NCBI GenBank assembly: GCA_031272455.1
Contig: JAISTS010000064.1
Span: 1 to 46,607 of the forward strand
DNA: 46,607 bases
Direction: 5' to 3'
Source: Tannerella sp.
Lineage (GTDB): Bacteria > Bacteroidota > Bacteroidia > Bacteroidales > Tannerellaceae
In this document: positions 16,939 through 25,969 of the stretch, one piece after another
Layout: each line of letters begins with the position of its first letter
Position numbering within the stretch: the first letter of the stretch is position 1
Position numbers and translations under genes: made by a program
Notes under the pieces: model-generated
Databases searched by the model: none
What the model was told of the DNA's origin: nothing
What the model saw: the letters and a program-made list of their open reading frames with translations, nothing else

Positions 16939-17844
16939 ATGAAGTGGCAAGGAAGACGAATGAGTGAAAACGTTGAAGACCGTCGCAGTCAGAGCAGTGG
17001 CGGTTCGGGTGTCAATCTCGGAGGATTATTTGGCGGGGGTGGCGGCAGCGGATGCGGACTGAAAGGCGGTCTGGGCGTTCTCGTCATCGCGTTAGTAATA
17101 TGGCTGTTAGGCGGCAATCCTATGCAAGTTCTCAGTCTGCTCGGCGATATGGGCGACTTGGGCGTGGGCACGGAGACGACCACGGGCTACACCGCTCCGG
17201 CAGCCGACGACCAGTGGGCGCAGTTTGTCGAGGTGGTCTTGGCTGACACGGAAGATGTCTGGAGCGCTGTTTTTAAAGAAAACGGGCTGACGTATCGCAA
17301 ACCCACGCTCGTGCTTTACAGCGGCTACACCTCGTCGCCCTGCGGCACGGCGAGCAACTCAACGGGACCATTCTATTGCTCGGCGGATGAGAAGATTTAC
17401 GTGGACTTATCGTTTTTCGACGAGATGCAGAAGCAGTTTAACGCAGGCGGCGATTTTGCTTACGCCTACGTCATAGCCCACGAGGTCGGTCATCACGTCC
17501 AGAAGCTCTTTGGCACACTCGAAAAGGTGAACAACACGCGGGCGCGATCGAACGAGAAACGCTCCAACCAGCTGTCGGTACTGCTTGAGCTTCAGGCTGA
17601 TTTCTATGCCGGAGTATGGGCGAACCGCACGGAGCAGATGTTTCAGTCGCTTGAAGAGGGCGATATCGACGAGGCTCTGAACGCGGCTTCAGCTATCGGC
17701 GACGACCGTCTGCAGGAGCAGGCTCAGGGCTATTCCGTACCCGACTCGTTCACCCACGGCACATCGAAACAGCGGCACGACTGGTTCTATAAGGGCTATC
17801 GGACGGGCGATATTAAGCAGGGGGATACTTTTGGGGGGATATGA
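16939..17844 (+). CDS. YpfJ-type neutral zinc metallopeptidase, membrane-anchored
   Basis: 301 residues. The N-terminus (MKWQGRRMSENVEDRR) is the family signature and fixes the start. A Gly-rich linker follows, then one membrane segment (residues ~43-57, LGVLVIALVIWLLGG), then the peptidase domain. The zinc site is HEVGHHVQ (H181-H185-H186 region), preceded by CGTASNSTGPFYCSADEKIYVD and followed by ELQADFYAGVWAN, which supplies the third ligand. The domain should face the periplasm. The natural substrate of this family is not well defined. It is followed, after a repeat-filled gap, by an M48 metalloprotease, so two envelope metalloproteases sit together. Confidence 0.88.
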   Translation: MKWQGRRMSENVEDRRSQSSGGSGVNLGGLFGGGGGSGCGLKGGLGVLVIALVIWLLGGNPMQVLSLLGDMGDLGVGTETTTGYTAPAADDQWAQFVEVVLADTEDVWSAVFKENGLTYRKPTLVLYSGYTSSPCGTASNSTGPFYCSADEKIYVDLSFFDEMQKQFNAGGDFAYAYVIAHEVGHHVQKLFGTLEKVNNTRARSNEKRSNQLSVLLELQADFYAGVWANRTEQMFQSLEEGDIDEALNAASAIGDDRLQEQAQGYSVPDSFTHGTSKQRHDWFYKGYRTGDIKQGDTFGGI

Positions 17845-17850
17845 TTTTTC

Positions 17851-17878
17851 AATTGAGAATTGAGAATTAAGAATTAAA
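17851..17878. repeat. Four period-7 AATTGAG/AATTAAG repeats
   Basis: AATTGAG-AATTGAG-AATTAAG-AATTAAA begins seven bases after the YpfJ-like stop codon. The remaining bases to 17923 are A+T-rich with further AATTAAA-like words. Same 7-base period as the TGCACC block at 14023-14049. Confidence 0.8.
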
Positions 17879-17923
17879 AGTTTATAGTTCAAAATTAAAA
17901 CTAAAAAATAAAATTTAGGTGAT

Positions 17924-18712
17924 ATGAAAAAAGTATGTTTATTCTTATTGGCAGCATTGATGTTGAGCGCTTGCGGAAGCGTACCTATGACGGGACGCAA
18001 GCAGTTGTTGCTCGTGTCGGACGACGAAGTGATAGCCGCAAGTATGGCGCAGTATGGCGAATACATCAAGACGGCGCCCATCTCGACAGACAAGACCAAG
18101 ACGGCTATGGTTGTTCGCGTAGGGCAGAAAATCGCGGCTGCGACAGAGGCGTATCTGAAACAGAACGGATTGGAGAGCGAAATCGCCAATCTGCAATGGG
18201 AATTTAACCTTGTCAAGGAAGACGATGTGAACGCATTCTGTATGCCCGGAGGCAAGATTGTTGTGTATGAGGGACTTCTGCCGCTCGTCGCGTCGGACGA
18301 TGAGCTTGCCGTAGTGCTTGGGCACGAGGTGTCGCACGCCGTAGCCAAGCACAGCAACGAGCGTATGAGCCAGGAACTGCTCGCCCAATACGGTGCGGCG
18401 GCTGTTGGTCAGGTGCTCAGTTCAAAATCGGAAGAGGTGCAGAATATCGGCAACACCGTCTTCGGTCTCGGCTCGCAGCTCGGAGTGATGCTCCCCTACT
18501 CGCGCAAACACGAATACGAGGCTGACCTGATGGGACTTGTACTGATGTCGCTGGCTGGCTACGACCCGAATGCAGCTGTAACGTTCTGGCAGAAAATGTC
18601 GGCTCAAGGCTCGGCGCAGCCCGAAATCATAAGCACACATCCGAGCGACGCGAACCGTATTTCGGAAATCGAACGCCATCTGCCCGAAGTACAGCAGTAC
18701 AGAAAGCAGTAA
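17924..18712 (+). CDS. M48-family zinc metalloprotease lipoprotein (LoiP/YcaL-like)
   Basis: 262 residues. Lipoprotein signal MKKVCLFLLAALMLSAC (Cys17). The peptidase domain shows NAFCMPGGKIVVYEGLL, then H134-E-V-S-H138 (LGHEVSHAVAKHSNERM) as zinc site with catalytic Glu, and HEYEADLMGL near 196-205 supplying the third ligand. The C-terminal STHPSDANRISEIERHLP is the conserved end of this lipoprotein subfamily. Homologues act in outer-membrane protein quality control; that role is by analogy. Probably exported to the periplasmic face of a membrane. Confidence 0.92.
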   Translation: MKKVCLFLLAALMLSACGSVPMTGRKQLLLVSDDEVIAASMAQYGEYIKTAPISTDKTKTAMVVRVGQKIAAATEAYLKQNGLESEIANLQWEFNLVKEDDVNAFCMPGGKIVVYEGLLPLVASDDELAVVLGHEVSHAVAKHSNERMSQELLAQYGAAAVGQVLSSKSEEVQNIGNTVFGLGSQLGVMLPYSRKHEYEADLMGLVLMSLAGYDPNAAVTFWQKMSAQGSAQPEIISTHPSDANRISEIERHLPEVQQYRKQ

Positions 18713-18837
18713 AGAACTATATTTAACTTAAAATAGTCTTTTTTTATCAGGCTGTCAATCATAGCATTACGGCGCATCGGCGTTTCGCAGGCATAATTAC
18801 TGTATGCGTGAACGGGCGAGGTGTCGAAAAAAAGTGT

Positions 18838-18845
18838 TATCTTTG
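18838..18845 (+). promoter_or_regulatory. -7 element TATCTTTG in the 18713-18942 gap
   Basis: Matches TAnnTTTG and implies a leader of about 95 bases before the amidase ATG at 18943. The leader has a short inverted repeat (GCGGA at ~18861, TCCGC at ~18888). Otherwise the 230-base gap holds nothing I recognise; a 30-codon minus-strand open stretch within it has no known similarity. Confidence 0.45.
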
Positions 18846-18942
18846 CCGCGTCAATTAAGATGCGGAGAGACGGATAATTGCCGTAATATCCGCAGCCGGC
18901 GCGGAGAATAGCCGCACCGAGAGTCGTCATTAAGAACCGAGA

Positions 18943-19734
18943 ATGGAACAAAACGAGCTTATAATAAGCATCATACAGACCCATATCGCGTGGGAAGACA
19001 AGGAAGCCAATCTGAAACATGTCGAAGAACTTATCAGTCCTTTAACAGGGAAGACCGACCTCGTAATCCTGCCCGAATTTTTCACTACGGGTTTTTCGAT
19101 GCAATCAAGCGCACTTGCCGAAGAATTTCACGGAGAGACCACGCAAACCCTTGAGCGATGGGCTGCTGAGTACGGTTTTGCCATACTGGGGAGCTATCCT
19201 GTGCGCGAGGTGGACGAGATTTTCAACCGCGCCGTTTTTGGCATACCCGATTCTGTGAATTTGCCCTGTTACGACAAACGCCACCTGTTTTTTAAGGGCG
19301 AAGACAAGGCTTACAGCAAGGGCGAAGCGCCCGTAACCGTTACCTATCGCGGATGGAATATCGCTGTCAGGATATGCTACGACCTGCGTTTTCCGGTCTG
19401 GAGCCGCAATCGCGACAACGATTACGACCTGCTCGTTTACATAGCCAACTGGCCCTCGGCACGCAGACGTGCGTGGGACAGCCTGCTGCCCGCCCGCGCT
19501 ATCGAAAATATGGCATACGTATGCGGAGTTAACCGCGTTGGCATCGACGGCAACGATGTCGGCTACGACGGCGGCTCGGCAGTATTTTCGCCCGAAGGCG
19601 TAAAAATGGCGGATGCGGGCAGCGACGAGACTGTCGTCAGCTGCACCCTGCAAATGGACGCGCTGAGCAAGCTGCGCCGCAATTTCCCCGTATGGCAAGA
19701 TGCCGACACGTTTCTATTTAATCATCTGATGTAA
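18943..19734 (+). CDS. yafV: Omega-amidase (YafV/NIT2-like carbon-nitrogen hydrolase)
   Basis: 263 residues. The nitrilase catalytic triad is complete: E45 in LPEFFTTGF, K112 in CYDKRHLF, C145 in RICYDLRFPVWSRN. The CYDLRFP context and length point to the omega-amidase branch, which hydrolyses alpha-ketoglutaramate and alpha-ketosuccinamate to the keto acid and ammonia, as a metabolite-repair step after glutamine transamination. Cytoplasmic. Its TAA stop overlaps the next gene's ATG by one base (TAATG), so it is translationally coupled to glycogen synthase, an odd partner for this activity. Confidence 0.9.
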   Translation: MEQNELIISIIQTHIAWEDKEANLKHVEELISPLTGKTDLVILPEFFTTGFSMQSSALAEEFHGETTQTLERWAAEYGFAILGSYPVREVDEIFNRAVFGIPDSVNLPCYDKRHLFFKGEDKAYSKGEAPVTVTYRGWNIAVRICYDLRFPVWSRNRDNDYDLLVYIANWPSARRRAWDSLLPARAIENMAYVCGVNRVGIDGNDVGYDGGSAVFSPEGVKMADAGSDETVVSCTLQMDALSKLRRNFPVWQDADTFLFNHLM

Positions 19735-21380
19735 TGACCAAACCCGATTATATTTTTGAGAGCAGCTGGGAAGTGTGCAACAAAGTAGGCGGAATACATA
19801 CCGTCCTTTCGACCAAAGCGCGCACGCTGAAACAGCAGTTGCATGATAACCTGATATTTATCGGACCCGACCATGGCGACAATGTGGAGTTTTGCGAAGA
19901 CCGCAAGCTCTTTGCCGCATGGCGCAAGTCCGTAGCGAAAGACGAAAACATACCCGTACGCGCCGGACGCTGGAACATCTGCGGCAATCCCATAGTCATT
20001 TTAGTGGATTTCAGGCATTTGTACGACGATAAGAATATGCTCTACTATTCGATGTGGGAGACCTTCGGCGTCGATTCGTCGAAAGCTTACGGCGACTACG
20101 ACGAGTCGTGCGTGTTTGCTTATGCCGCCGCCAAAGCCATACGCCATTTCTGCCAGTTCAACCACTTGGACGGCAAACATATAATAGCGCAATTCCACGA
20201 ATGGACAACCGGAATGGGCGCCCTCTACCTGCGCAAGCATCTGCCGAGCGTCGCAACAATATTCACCACCCACGCCACAACGGTAGGACGCTCAATATCC
20301 GGCAATAACAAACCGCTCTACGGCTATCTTGACGCTTACAACGGCGACCAGATGGCATACGAGCTGAATATAGAATCGAAACACTCGGTCGAAAAACAGG
20401 CTGCGCACCGCTCCGACTGCTTCACGACGGTAAGCGAAATAACGGCTACGGAATGTCGTCAACTGCTCGAAAGGGCGCCCGACGTCATCACGCCCAACGG
20501 CTTTGAGCCGGATTTTGTGCCGGCAGCTGAAGTCTATGCCGACAAACGCGCGGCAGCACGGGCGACGCTCTTGCGCGTGGCAAGCAAACTGCTCGGCTGC
20601 GAGGTCAGCAAAAAAGCATTTCTCATTTCCGTCAGCGGTCGATACGAATACCGCAACAAGGGCATCGACGTGTTTATCGACGTGATGAACAGGCTGCGCC
20701 AGACCAAGACTAAGCGCGAAATCATTGCTTTTGTGATGGTGCCCGCCTGGGTTTTTGCGGCACGCGCCGACCTTAAAGCCGTGCTCGACAACGACATAAC
20801 GACCACCGAGCCGATGCAGACGCCCTTCCTGACGCACTGGATCAACCGTATGGACGACGATCTCGTGATGAACTACCTATATCGTCTCGGCTTCAGCAAT
20901 GCGGCTGACGAAAAGGTGAAGATCTTCTTTGTCCCCTGCTACCTGAACGGCGCCGACGGCATTTTCAACCGCACCTACTACGATCTGCTGCCCGGAATGG
21001 ACTGCACCGTATTCCCATCGTACTATGAGCCTTGGGGTTATACCCCGCTCGAAAGCACGGCGTTTGGCGTACCGACGGTTACGACAGACCTTGCAGGCTT
21101 CGGACAGTGGGCTGAAACGATGGGCGCTGACAGCTCGTTTGCCAATGGAGTGGCTGTGGTGCATCGCACGGACGACAACTATCACGAAACAGTAGCCGAG
21201 ACAGCCCGCTGCATAGCAAGCCTGATAAAGATGACCGCCGCCGAGCGCGAAGCCGTTGCCGACAAATGCCGCAACATAGCCACGCGAGCCGAATGGCAAT
21301 ATTTCATCGCCTCGTGCTACAAAGCTTATGATATGGCTTTGAAAAGCGCAAAGAAACGAATGGACAAGAAATTAGCATAA
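19734..21380 (+). CDS. Glycogen synthase, GT3 family
   Basis: 548 residues. SSWEVCNKVGGIHTVLSTKA at the N-terminus is the GT3 (animal/yeast type) signature, with KVGG as the nucleotide-sugar loop. HEWTTGMGALYL, TTHATTVGRSI and E-P-W-G-Y-T-P-L-E (about 431-439, the E-x7-E pair) complete the active site. GT3 enzymes normally use UDP-glucose, unlike the ADP-glucose-using bacterial GlgA (GT5); this form is the usual one in Bacteroidales. The protein is shorter than animal enzymes because it lacks their regulatory tails. Glycogen phosphorylase follows by 27 bases. No glgC or branching enzyme is in the window, in keeping with the UDP-glucose route. Confidence 0.93.
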   Translation: MTKPDYIFESSWEVCNKVGGIHTVLSTKARTLKQQLHDNLIFIGPDHGDNVEFCEDRKLFAAWRKSVAKDENIPVRAGRWNICGNPIVILVDFRHLYDDKNMLYYSMWETFGVDSSKAYGDYDESCVFAYAAAKAIRHFCQFNHLDGKHIIAQFHEWTTGMGALYLRKHLPSVATIFTTHATTVGRSISGNNKPLYGYLDAYNGDQMAYELNIESKHSVEKQAAHRSDCFTTVSEITATECRQLLERAPDVITPNGFEPDFVPAAEVYADKRAAARATLLRVASKLLGCEVSKKAFLISVSGRYEYRNKGIDVFIDVMNRLRQTKTKREIIAFVMVPAWVFAARADLKAVLDNDITTTEPMQTPFLTHWINRMDDDLVMNYLYRLGFSNAADEKVKIFFVPCYLNGADGIFNRTYYDLLPGMDCTVFPSYYEPWGYTPLESTAFGVPTVTTDLAGFGQWAETMGADSSFANGVAVVHRTDDNYHETVAETARCIASLIKMTAAEREAVADKCRNIATRAEWQYFIASCYKAYDMALKSAKKRMDKKLA

Positions 21381-21407
21381 TAAGATAAACGATTAACAAC
21401 AGGATCA

Positions 21408-23963
21408 ATGAAAATTCAACCAAGCAATTCAAACGAAGCAATCTGGAGGGATATCACCTCGCAGTCGAAAATCCCCGAACAGCTGAAAACTCTTCAGGAG
21501 ATAGCAACCAACCTCTGGTGGGTATGGAATCACGAAGGCGCCAACCTTTTCAAGGAATTAGACCCGGCGCTCTGGGAAGAAACGCAGGGCAATCCCGTAA
21601 TGCTCTTGCAGCGCATATCCAACAAGCGCGTAGAGCAGATCGTCAACAATCAGGAGCTGATGGACAAGATCAACCGGCTCTACGCCGCGTTTAAGGAATA
21701 CGTACAGACCGAGCCTGACCGCTCGAAGCCCTCTGTCGCATATTTCAGTATGGAATATGGCTTGACCAATATCCTGAAAATCTATTCGGGCGGCCTGGGC
21801 ATACTTGCGGGCGACTATCTGAAAGAGGCAAGCGACAGCAATATCGACCTCGTCGCCGTCGGCTTCCTCTATCGCTACGGATATTTCACCCAGACGCTGG
21901 CGATGGACGGGCAGCAGATAGCCAACTACGAGGCGCAGGACTTCGACAAACTGCCTATCACACAATTATATAAGGACAACGGCGAGCCGATGCTGCTCGA
22001 AGTGCCCTATCCGGGTCGTAAGGTCTATGCCCATATCTGGAAAGTCAGCATCGGGCGCGTACCTCTGTATCTGATGGATACCGATATTCCCGAAAACAGC
22101 GAATGGGACCGTTCGATCACTCACCAGCTCTACGGCGGCGACTGGGAAAACCGTATGAAACAGGAATATATGCTTGGCATCGGAGGTATCCTGATGCTTA
22201 ATATGCTGGGCATACACAAGCAGGTTTACCACTGCAACGAAGGACACGCGGCGCTGATAAACGTACAGCGGCTGCTCGACTATATCCAGAACTACAAGCT
22301 GGGCTTTAACGAAGCGCTCGAAGTGGTACGCGCATCCTCGCTCTACACCGTCCATACGCCCGTACCCGCCGGACACGACTATTTCGACGAACAGCTGTTC
22401 GGCAAGTATATGAGCGAATTTCCGCCCAAGCTCGGCATTACGTGGCAGGAATTTATAGATATGGGACGCACCAATCCTGGCAGTAACGAGAAGTTCAGTA
22501 TGAGCACCTTCGCCCTGAACACCTGTCAGGAGGCTAACGGCGTCAGCAAGCTGCACGGCAAGGTGTCGCAGCAGATGTTCGCCCCCGTATGGAAGGGCTA
22601 TTTCCCCGAAGAGCTGCACGTAGGCTACGTTACCAACGGCGTACACCTGCCTACTTGGATGGCTCGCGAATGGAAAAAATACTTCTTCAACACCTTCGAG
22701 CCGTCGTTCCTGCAAGACCAGTCGAACCCGCAAATCTGGGAAGCCGTACAGCTCGCCCCCGACAACGAGATCTGGGATATACGCAAGAAGCTGAAACAAC
22801 GCTTGGTGGAATATATCAAAAGCGAATATCGCGACAACTGGCTCAAAAATCAGGGCGACCCCTCGCAAGTCGTCTCCCTGCTCGAGAAGATTGACCCCAA
22901 CGCGCTCTTGGTGGGCTTCGGAAGGCGTTTTGCCACCTACAAACGCGCTCATCTGCTCTTTACAGACCTCGACCGCCTGTCGAAAATCGTCAACAACGAG
23001 AACTATCCCATACAGTTTGTATTCACCGGCAAGGCACATCCTGCCGACGGAGGCGGACAGGGACTGATAAAGCATATCGTCGAGATCTCGCGCCGACCCG
23101 AATTTCTGGGCAAGATCATCTTCCTCGAAAACTACGATATGCGCGTCGCGCGGCGGCTTATTTCGGGCGTTGACGTATGGCTCAACACGCCCACTCGCCC
23201 GCTCGAAGCCTCAGGCACATCGGGCGAAAAAGCCGAGATGAACGGCGTGCTCAATTTCTCCGTACTCGACGGCTGGTGGTACGAAGGCTACCGCGAAGGC
23301 GCAGGCTGGGCGCTGACCGACAAACGCACCTACGACAACCAGCAGTATCAGGACCAGCTTGATGCCGCAACGATATATCATATCCTTGAAAACGAAATCA
23401 TCCCACTCTATTTCGCCAAAAACAGCAAGGGATATTCGCCCGAATGGATACAGTATATCAAAAACTCGTTCTGCCAGATAGCGCCGCACTACACGATGAA
23501 ACGTATGCTCGACGACTATATCGACCGTTTCTACACCAAGCTCGCCACGCGCAAGGAACAGCTGACAGCCAATAAGTTTGAAGAAGCCCGCAGCATAGCG
23601 CAGTGGAAAAAAGAGGTGGCGGCAAACTGGGACACGTTCACCATCGAGCAGCTGCTCTACGACGACGCTATGCGACCGGTCGTGGGCGAAGACAATGTGG
23701 TCAAGCTCGTTATCGACCGCAAGCAGCTCAACTGTATGCTGGGCGTCGAGATGGTCTATACCCGCGAAAACCCCGACAATCACAAGCTCGAATTTATCTC
23801 TGCGACGCCCTTCCGCTTAGCCAAAGAAGAAGGCTCGAAGCTGTATTTCGACCTCGTAAAGAAGACTTCGGAGTTCGGACACCTGAAAGTGGGCTTCCGC
23901 GTCTATCCCGTAAACGACAAACTGCCGCATCGAATGGATTTTGCTTACGTTAGGTGGATTTAA
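21408..23963 (+). CDS. glgP: Glycogen/alpha-glucan phosphorylase, GT35
   Basis: 851 residues, the length of the bacterial alpha-glucan phosphorylase subfamily. An N-terminal DUF3417-like part ([19 protein letters not shown]) precedes the catalytic core: [58 protein letters not shown], then [20 protein letters not shown] with the pyridoxal-phosphate Lys at K608. Most relatives have Met where this protein has Glu607 (GEK for GMK). It releases glucose-1-phosphate from glycogen. Together with the synthase it makes a compact synthesis and breakdown pair; no terminator is obvious between them. Confidence 0.94.
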   Translation: MKIQPSNSNEAIWRDITSQSKIPEQLKTLQEIATNLWWVWNHEGANLFKELDPALWEETQGNPVMLLQRISNKRVEQIVNNQELMDKINRLYAAFKEYVQTEPDRSKPSVAYFSMEYGLTNILKIYSGGLGILAGDYLKEASDSNIDLVAVGFLYRYGYFTQTLAMDGQQIANYEAQDFDKLPITQLYKDNGEPMLLEVPYPGRKVYAHIWKVSIGRVPLYLMDTDIPENSEWDRSITHQLYGGDWENRMKQEYMLGIGGILMLNMLGIHKQVYHCNEGHAALINVQRLLDYIQNYKLGFNEALEVVRASSLYTVHTPVPAGHDYFDEQLFGKYMSEFPPKLGITWQEFIDMGRTNPGSNEKFSMSTFALNTCQEANGVSKLHGKVSQQMFAPVWKGYFPEELHVGYVTNGVHLPTWMAREWKKYFFNTFEPSFLQDQSNPQIWEAVQLAPDNEIWDIRKKLKQRLVEYIKSEYRDNWLKNQGDPSQVVSLLEKIDPNALLVGFGRRFATYKRAHLLFTDLDRLSKIVNNENYPIQFVFTGKAHPADGGGQGLIKHIVEISRRPEFLGKIIFLENYDMRVARRLISGVDVWLNTPTRPLEASGTSGEKAEMNGVLNFSVLDGWWYEGYREGAGWALTDKRTYDNQQYQDQLDAATIYHILENEIIPLYFAKNSKGYSPEWIQYIKNSFCQIAPHYTMKRMLDDYIDRFYTKLATRKEQLTANKFEEARSIAQWKKEVAANWDTFTIEQLLYDDAMRPVVGEDNVVKLVIDRKQLNCMLGVEMVYTRENPDNHKLEFISATPFRLAKEEGSKLYFDLVKKTSEFGHLKVGFRVYPVNDKLPHRMDFAYVRWI

Positions 23964-23993
23964 CTGTCCGCAGCACAGCGATATGCACAAAAA

Positions 23994-24009
23994 TATGTTA
24001 TATAACATA
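23994..24009. promoter_or_regulatory. 16-base perfect palindrome, candidate operator
   Basis: TATGTTATATAACATA is a perfect inverted repeat placed about 36 bases upstream of the -7 element of the DUF4249-receptor operon. It has no G+C stem and is followed by an A tract, so it is a poor terminator for the glycogen genes; a dimeric regulator site is the better reading. Confidence 0.5.
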
Positions 24010-24021
24010 AAAAAAAGAAAA

Positions 24022-24052
24022 TCTGCAGTCTGAAAAATATCTGTTATATTTG
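24022..24052 (+). promoter_or_regulatory. Promoter of the DUF4249-receptor operon
   Basis: TCTG (24022-24025), 19 bases, then TATATTTG (24045-24052). Three of four -33 bases and all -7 bases match the Bacteroidota consensus. The ATG is 26 bases downstream. Confidence 0.65.
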
Positions 24053-24077
24053 CAGTGTGTAACGATTTTAGAATAAA

Positions 24078-25259
24078 ATGCATATCGAAAAGGGATTTTT
24101 GTTTTTATCGCTCGCAATCTGCTATTGTCTTGCATCGTGCATCGACCCCTTTGAGCCGAAACTGTTGACGACGGCAGATAAGTTTTTGGCAGTAGGCGGA
24201 ATGATAACAGGCGGCACTACGGTTATTGAGCTGGCGCGTGGTATAGCTATGGACGAAGATGTAGCAGAGATGGTGAGCGATGCCGTACTGTACGTAGAGA
24301 GCAACGACGGCGCCCGCTACGACGATGTGCGTTATGCCGGCGGCGGCAAATACGAAATCGCTATGCCCGAACTCGACGCGGCGCTCCAATATCGCGTACA
24401 TATCGACTGGGAAGGCAGGGAATACGAATCCGAATTTCTCGCGCCCTTTATCACTCCCCCGATAGACAGCATTTCTTATATAGTTCGCGATGAAAACAAG
24501 TCGGTCTATATCACCGTCTCGACCCACGACAACAGCAATCAATCGCCTTATTATCGCTGGTATTACCGTGAACACTGGGAATATAAAGCCGAACTTTTTG
24601 CCAATGGTGCGATTTACAGCATCCAAAACTCTACATTTTTAAAGTACGACCTAAACTCGTCGCGTAACACCTACTATTGCTGGGGCGCCGACAGTTCCAA
24701 ACTTTACAACGTCGGCTCGACCAAGGGTTTGTCGGACAATGTCGTTTCGCAACAGAAACTTATAGAGATTGACCCTTCGGGCGACAAGTTTTCCATACTT
24801 TATTATATACATATCACGCAATATCAGATTCGTGAAGAGGCATACAAATACTACGAGAGCCAGAACAAAAACATAACGCAGACGGGTGGCATATTTTCTG
24901 CTATGCCTGCCGAAGTAAGCGGCAATATCCGCTGTACGACCGATTCTGCCGCCTTGGTTGTCGGATATATCGAAGTCTCTGTCCCTACCGCCGCGCAGCG
25001 ATTTATCCCCGAATCCGAAGGGCTATACCGTCCGCAGGTTAGCGATTGCAGCAGCCAAATTATTCCGGCAGCAGGGTATGAATATTATGCCGTGAATTAC
25101 GGAATATTATATATAGTTGAAGACAGAACTATTGATGCTGAACTTGGTATAGTATCCGGCGGACCTGTCTCGGCTGCTCCTTACCGTTGTATCGACTGCA
25201 CTTACAAGGGGCGTGGCACAAAAAACAAACCGGACTTCTGGCCCACCGACCATCTTTAA
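24078..25259 (+). CDS. DUF4249-family lipoprotein
   Basis: 393 residues with lipoprotein signal ending CLASC (Cys21). The opening CIDPFEPKL...FLAVGGMITGG and the following beta-rich pattern (SDAVLYVESNDG, YRVHIDWEGREYESEF, PPIDSISYIV) are those of DUF4249, a Bacteroidota family almost always encoded beside a TonB-dependent receptor. Its job is not established; a surface or periplasmic accessory to the receptor is likely. DUF4249 genes more often follow the receptor; here it is first in a four-gene run with gaps of 16, 4 and 3 bases. Confidence 0.82.
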   Translation: MHIEKGFLFLSLAICYCLASCIDPFEPKLLTTADKFLAVGGMITGGTTVIELARGIAMDEDVAEMVSDAVLYVESNDGARYDDVRYAGGGKYEIAMPELDAALQYRVHIDWEGREYESEFLAPFITPPIDSISYIVRDENKSVYITVSTHDNSNQSPYYRWYYREHWEYKAELFANGAIYSIQNSTFLKYDLNSSRNTYYCWGADSSKLYNVGSTKGLSDNVVSQQKLIEIDPSGDKFSILYYIHITQYQIREEAYKYYESQNKNITQTGGIFSAMPAEVSGNIRCTTDSAALVVGYIEVSVPTAAQRFIPESEGLYRPQVSDCSSQIIPAAGYEYYAVNYGILYIVEDRTIDAELGIVSGGPVSAAPYRCIDCTYKGRGTKNKPDFWPTDHL

Positions 25260-25275
25260 TTTTGACTTGGAAACT

Positions 25276-25965
25276 ATGAAAAACGTTTATTGCTTTCTAA
25301 TATTTATATCGGTTTCGATAACGGCGATGGCACAAAATAGCCCCGAGGAGACTTACGTCCTTAAAGCAGGAGGATATGCAGCTGTCTATAGCGGGAAATT
25401 GTCGTCGCCATATCCTGCTTACTACACCAATCATCCTTTTCTTGTCAGCGACGCGCCTGCCGAAGGATCGCTCTGGTACGACGGGGTGTATTATGCCAAT
25501 GTACGTATGAAATTCGACTGCTATCGCGACGAGTTAGTTGTCCGCCCGCCCGACACCAACAACGATTTTGCGCTGCATCCCGCATATCTCGACTCCGTCC
25601 GTCTGCACGGGTATAAGATTGTGTATTACCGTCCCGATGGTTTGTCGGGCGCGCCCGCCGAAGGCTACTACCTTGCGCTGTATGAGGGCGGCTGCGTGCT
25701 GCTTGAGCAACAAACGCGCTCACTCTCGGAAACGCGGCGCGGCGAGTCGGTAAGCGGCTCGTTCCGTAGTGCCACCCGTTACTACCTGCGCTACGGCAAT
25801 GCCTGGCATACGGTGAAAAACAAAAACTCGTTGCTCAGCGTATTTTCCTCGCATCGCAAAGAACTGTCGCAATACATCAAAACGCACCGGCTGAAATTCG
25901 GCAGCAAGAATGCCGAAGCATCGATCGTTGCCGTAGTACGCGAATACGAACGCATTAAACACTAA
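25276..25965 (+). CDS. Exported protein of unknown function
   Basis: 230 residues from the ATG at 25276, which gives a signal peptide (MKNVYCFLIFISVSITAMAQ) with Ala-x-Ala cleavage. The mature part is rich in Tyr and Gly (VYYANVRMKFDCYRDELVV) and looks all-beta until a helical C-terminus, SSHRKELSQYIKTHRLKFG...VAVVREYERI. That last segment is a pattern I have seen at the end of several uncharacterised Bacteroidota exported proteins, but I cannot name a family. It lies between DUF4249 and the receptor with gaps of 16 and 4 bases, so it is very likely part of the same envelope system. Confidence 0.7.
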   Translation: MKNVYCFLIFISVSITAMAQNSPEETYVLKAGGYAAVYSGKLSSPYPAYYTNHPFLVSDAPAEGSLWYDGVYYANVRMKFDCYRDELVVRPPDTNNDFALHPAYLDSVRLHGYKIVYYRPDGLSGAPAEGYYLALYEGGCVLLEQQTRSLSETRRGESVSGSFRSATRYYLRYGNAWHTVKNKNSLLSVFSSHRKELSQYIKTHRLKFGSKNAEASIVAVVREYERIKH

Positions 25966-25969
25966 GGTT

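Noticed and set aside
18713-18820. Minus-strand peptide (SNYACETPMRRNAMIDSLIKK) as a transposase or integrase remnant
   Set aside because: I cannot tie it to any family, and it has no start or neighbouring element ends.
21966-23075. 369-codon minus-strand frame inside glycogen phosphorylase
   Set aside because: Shadow of a fully supported glgP on the other strand.
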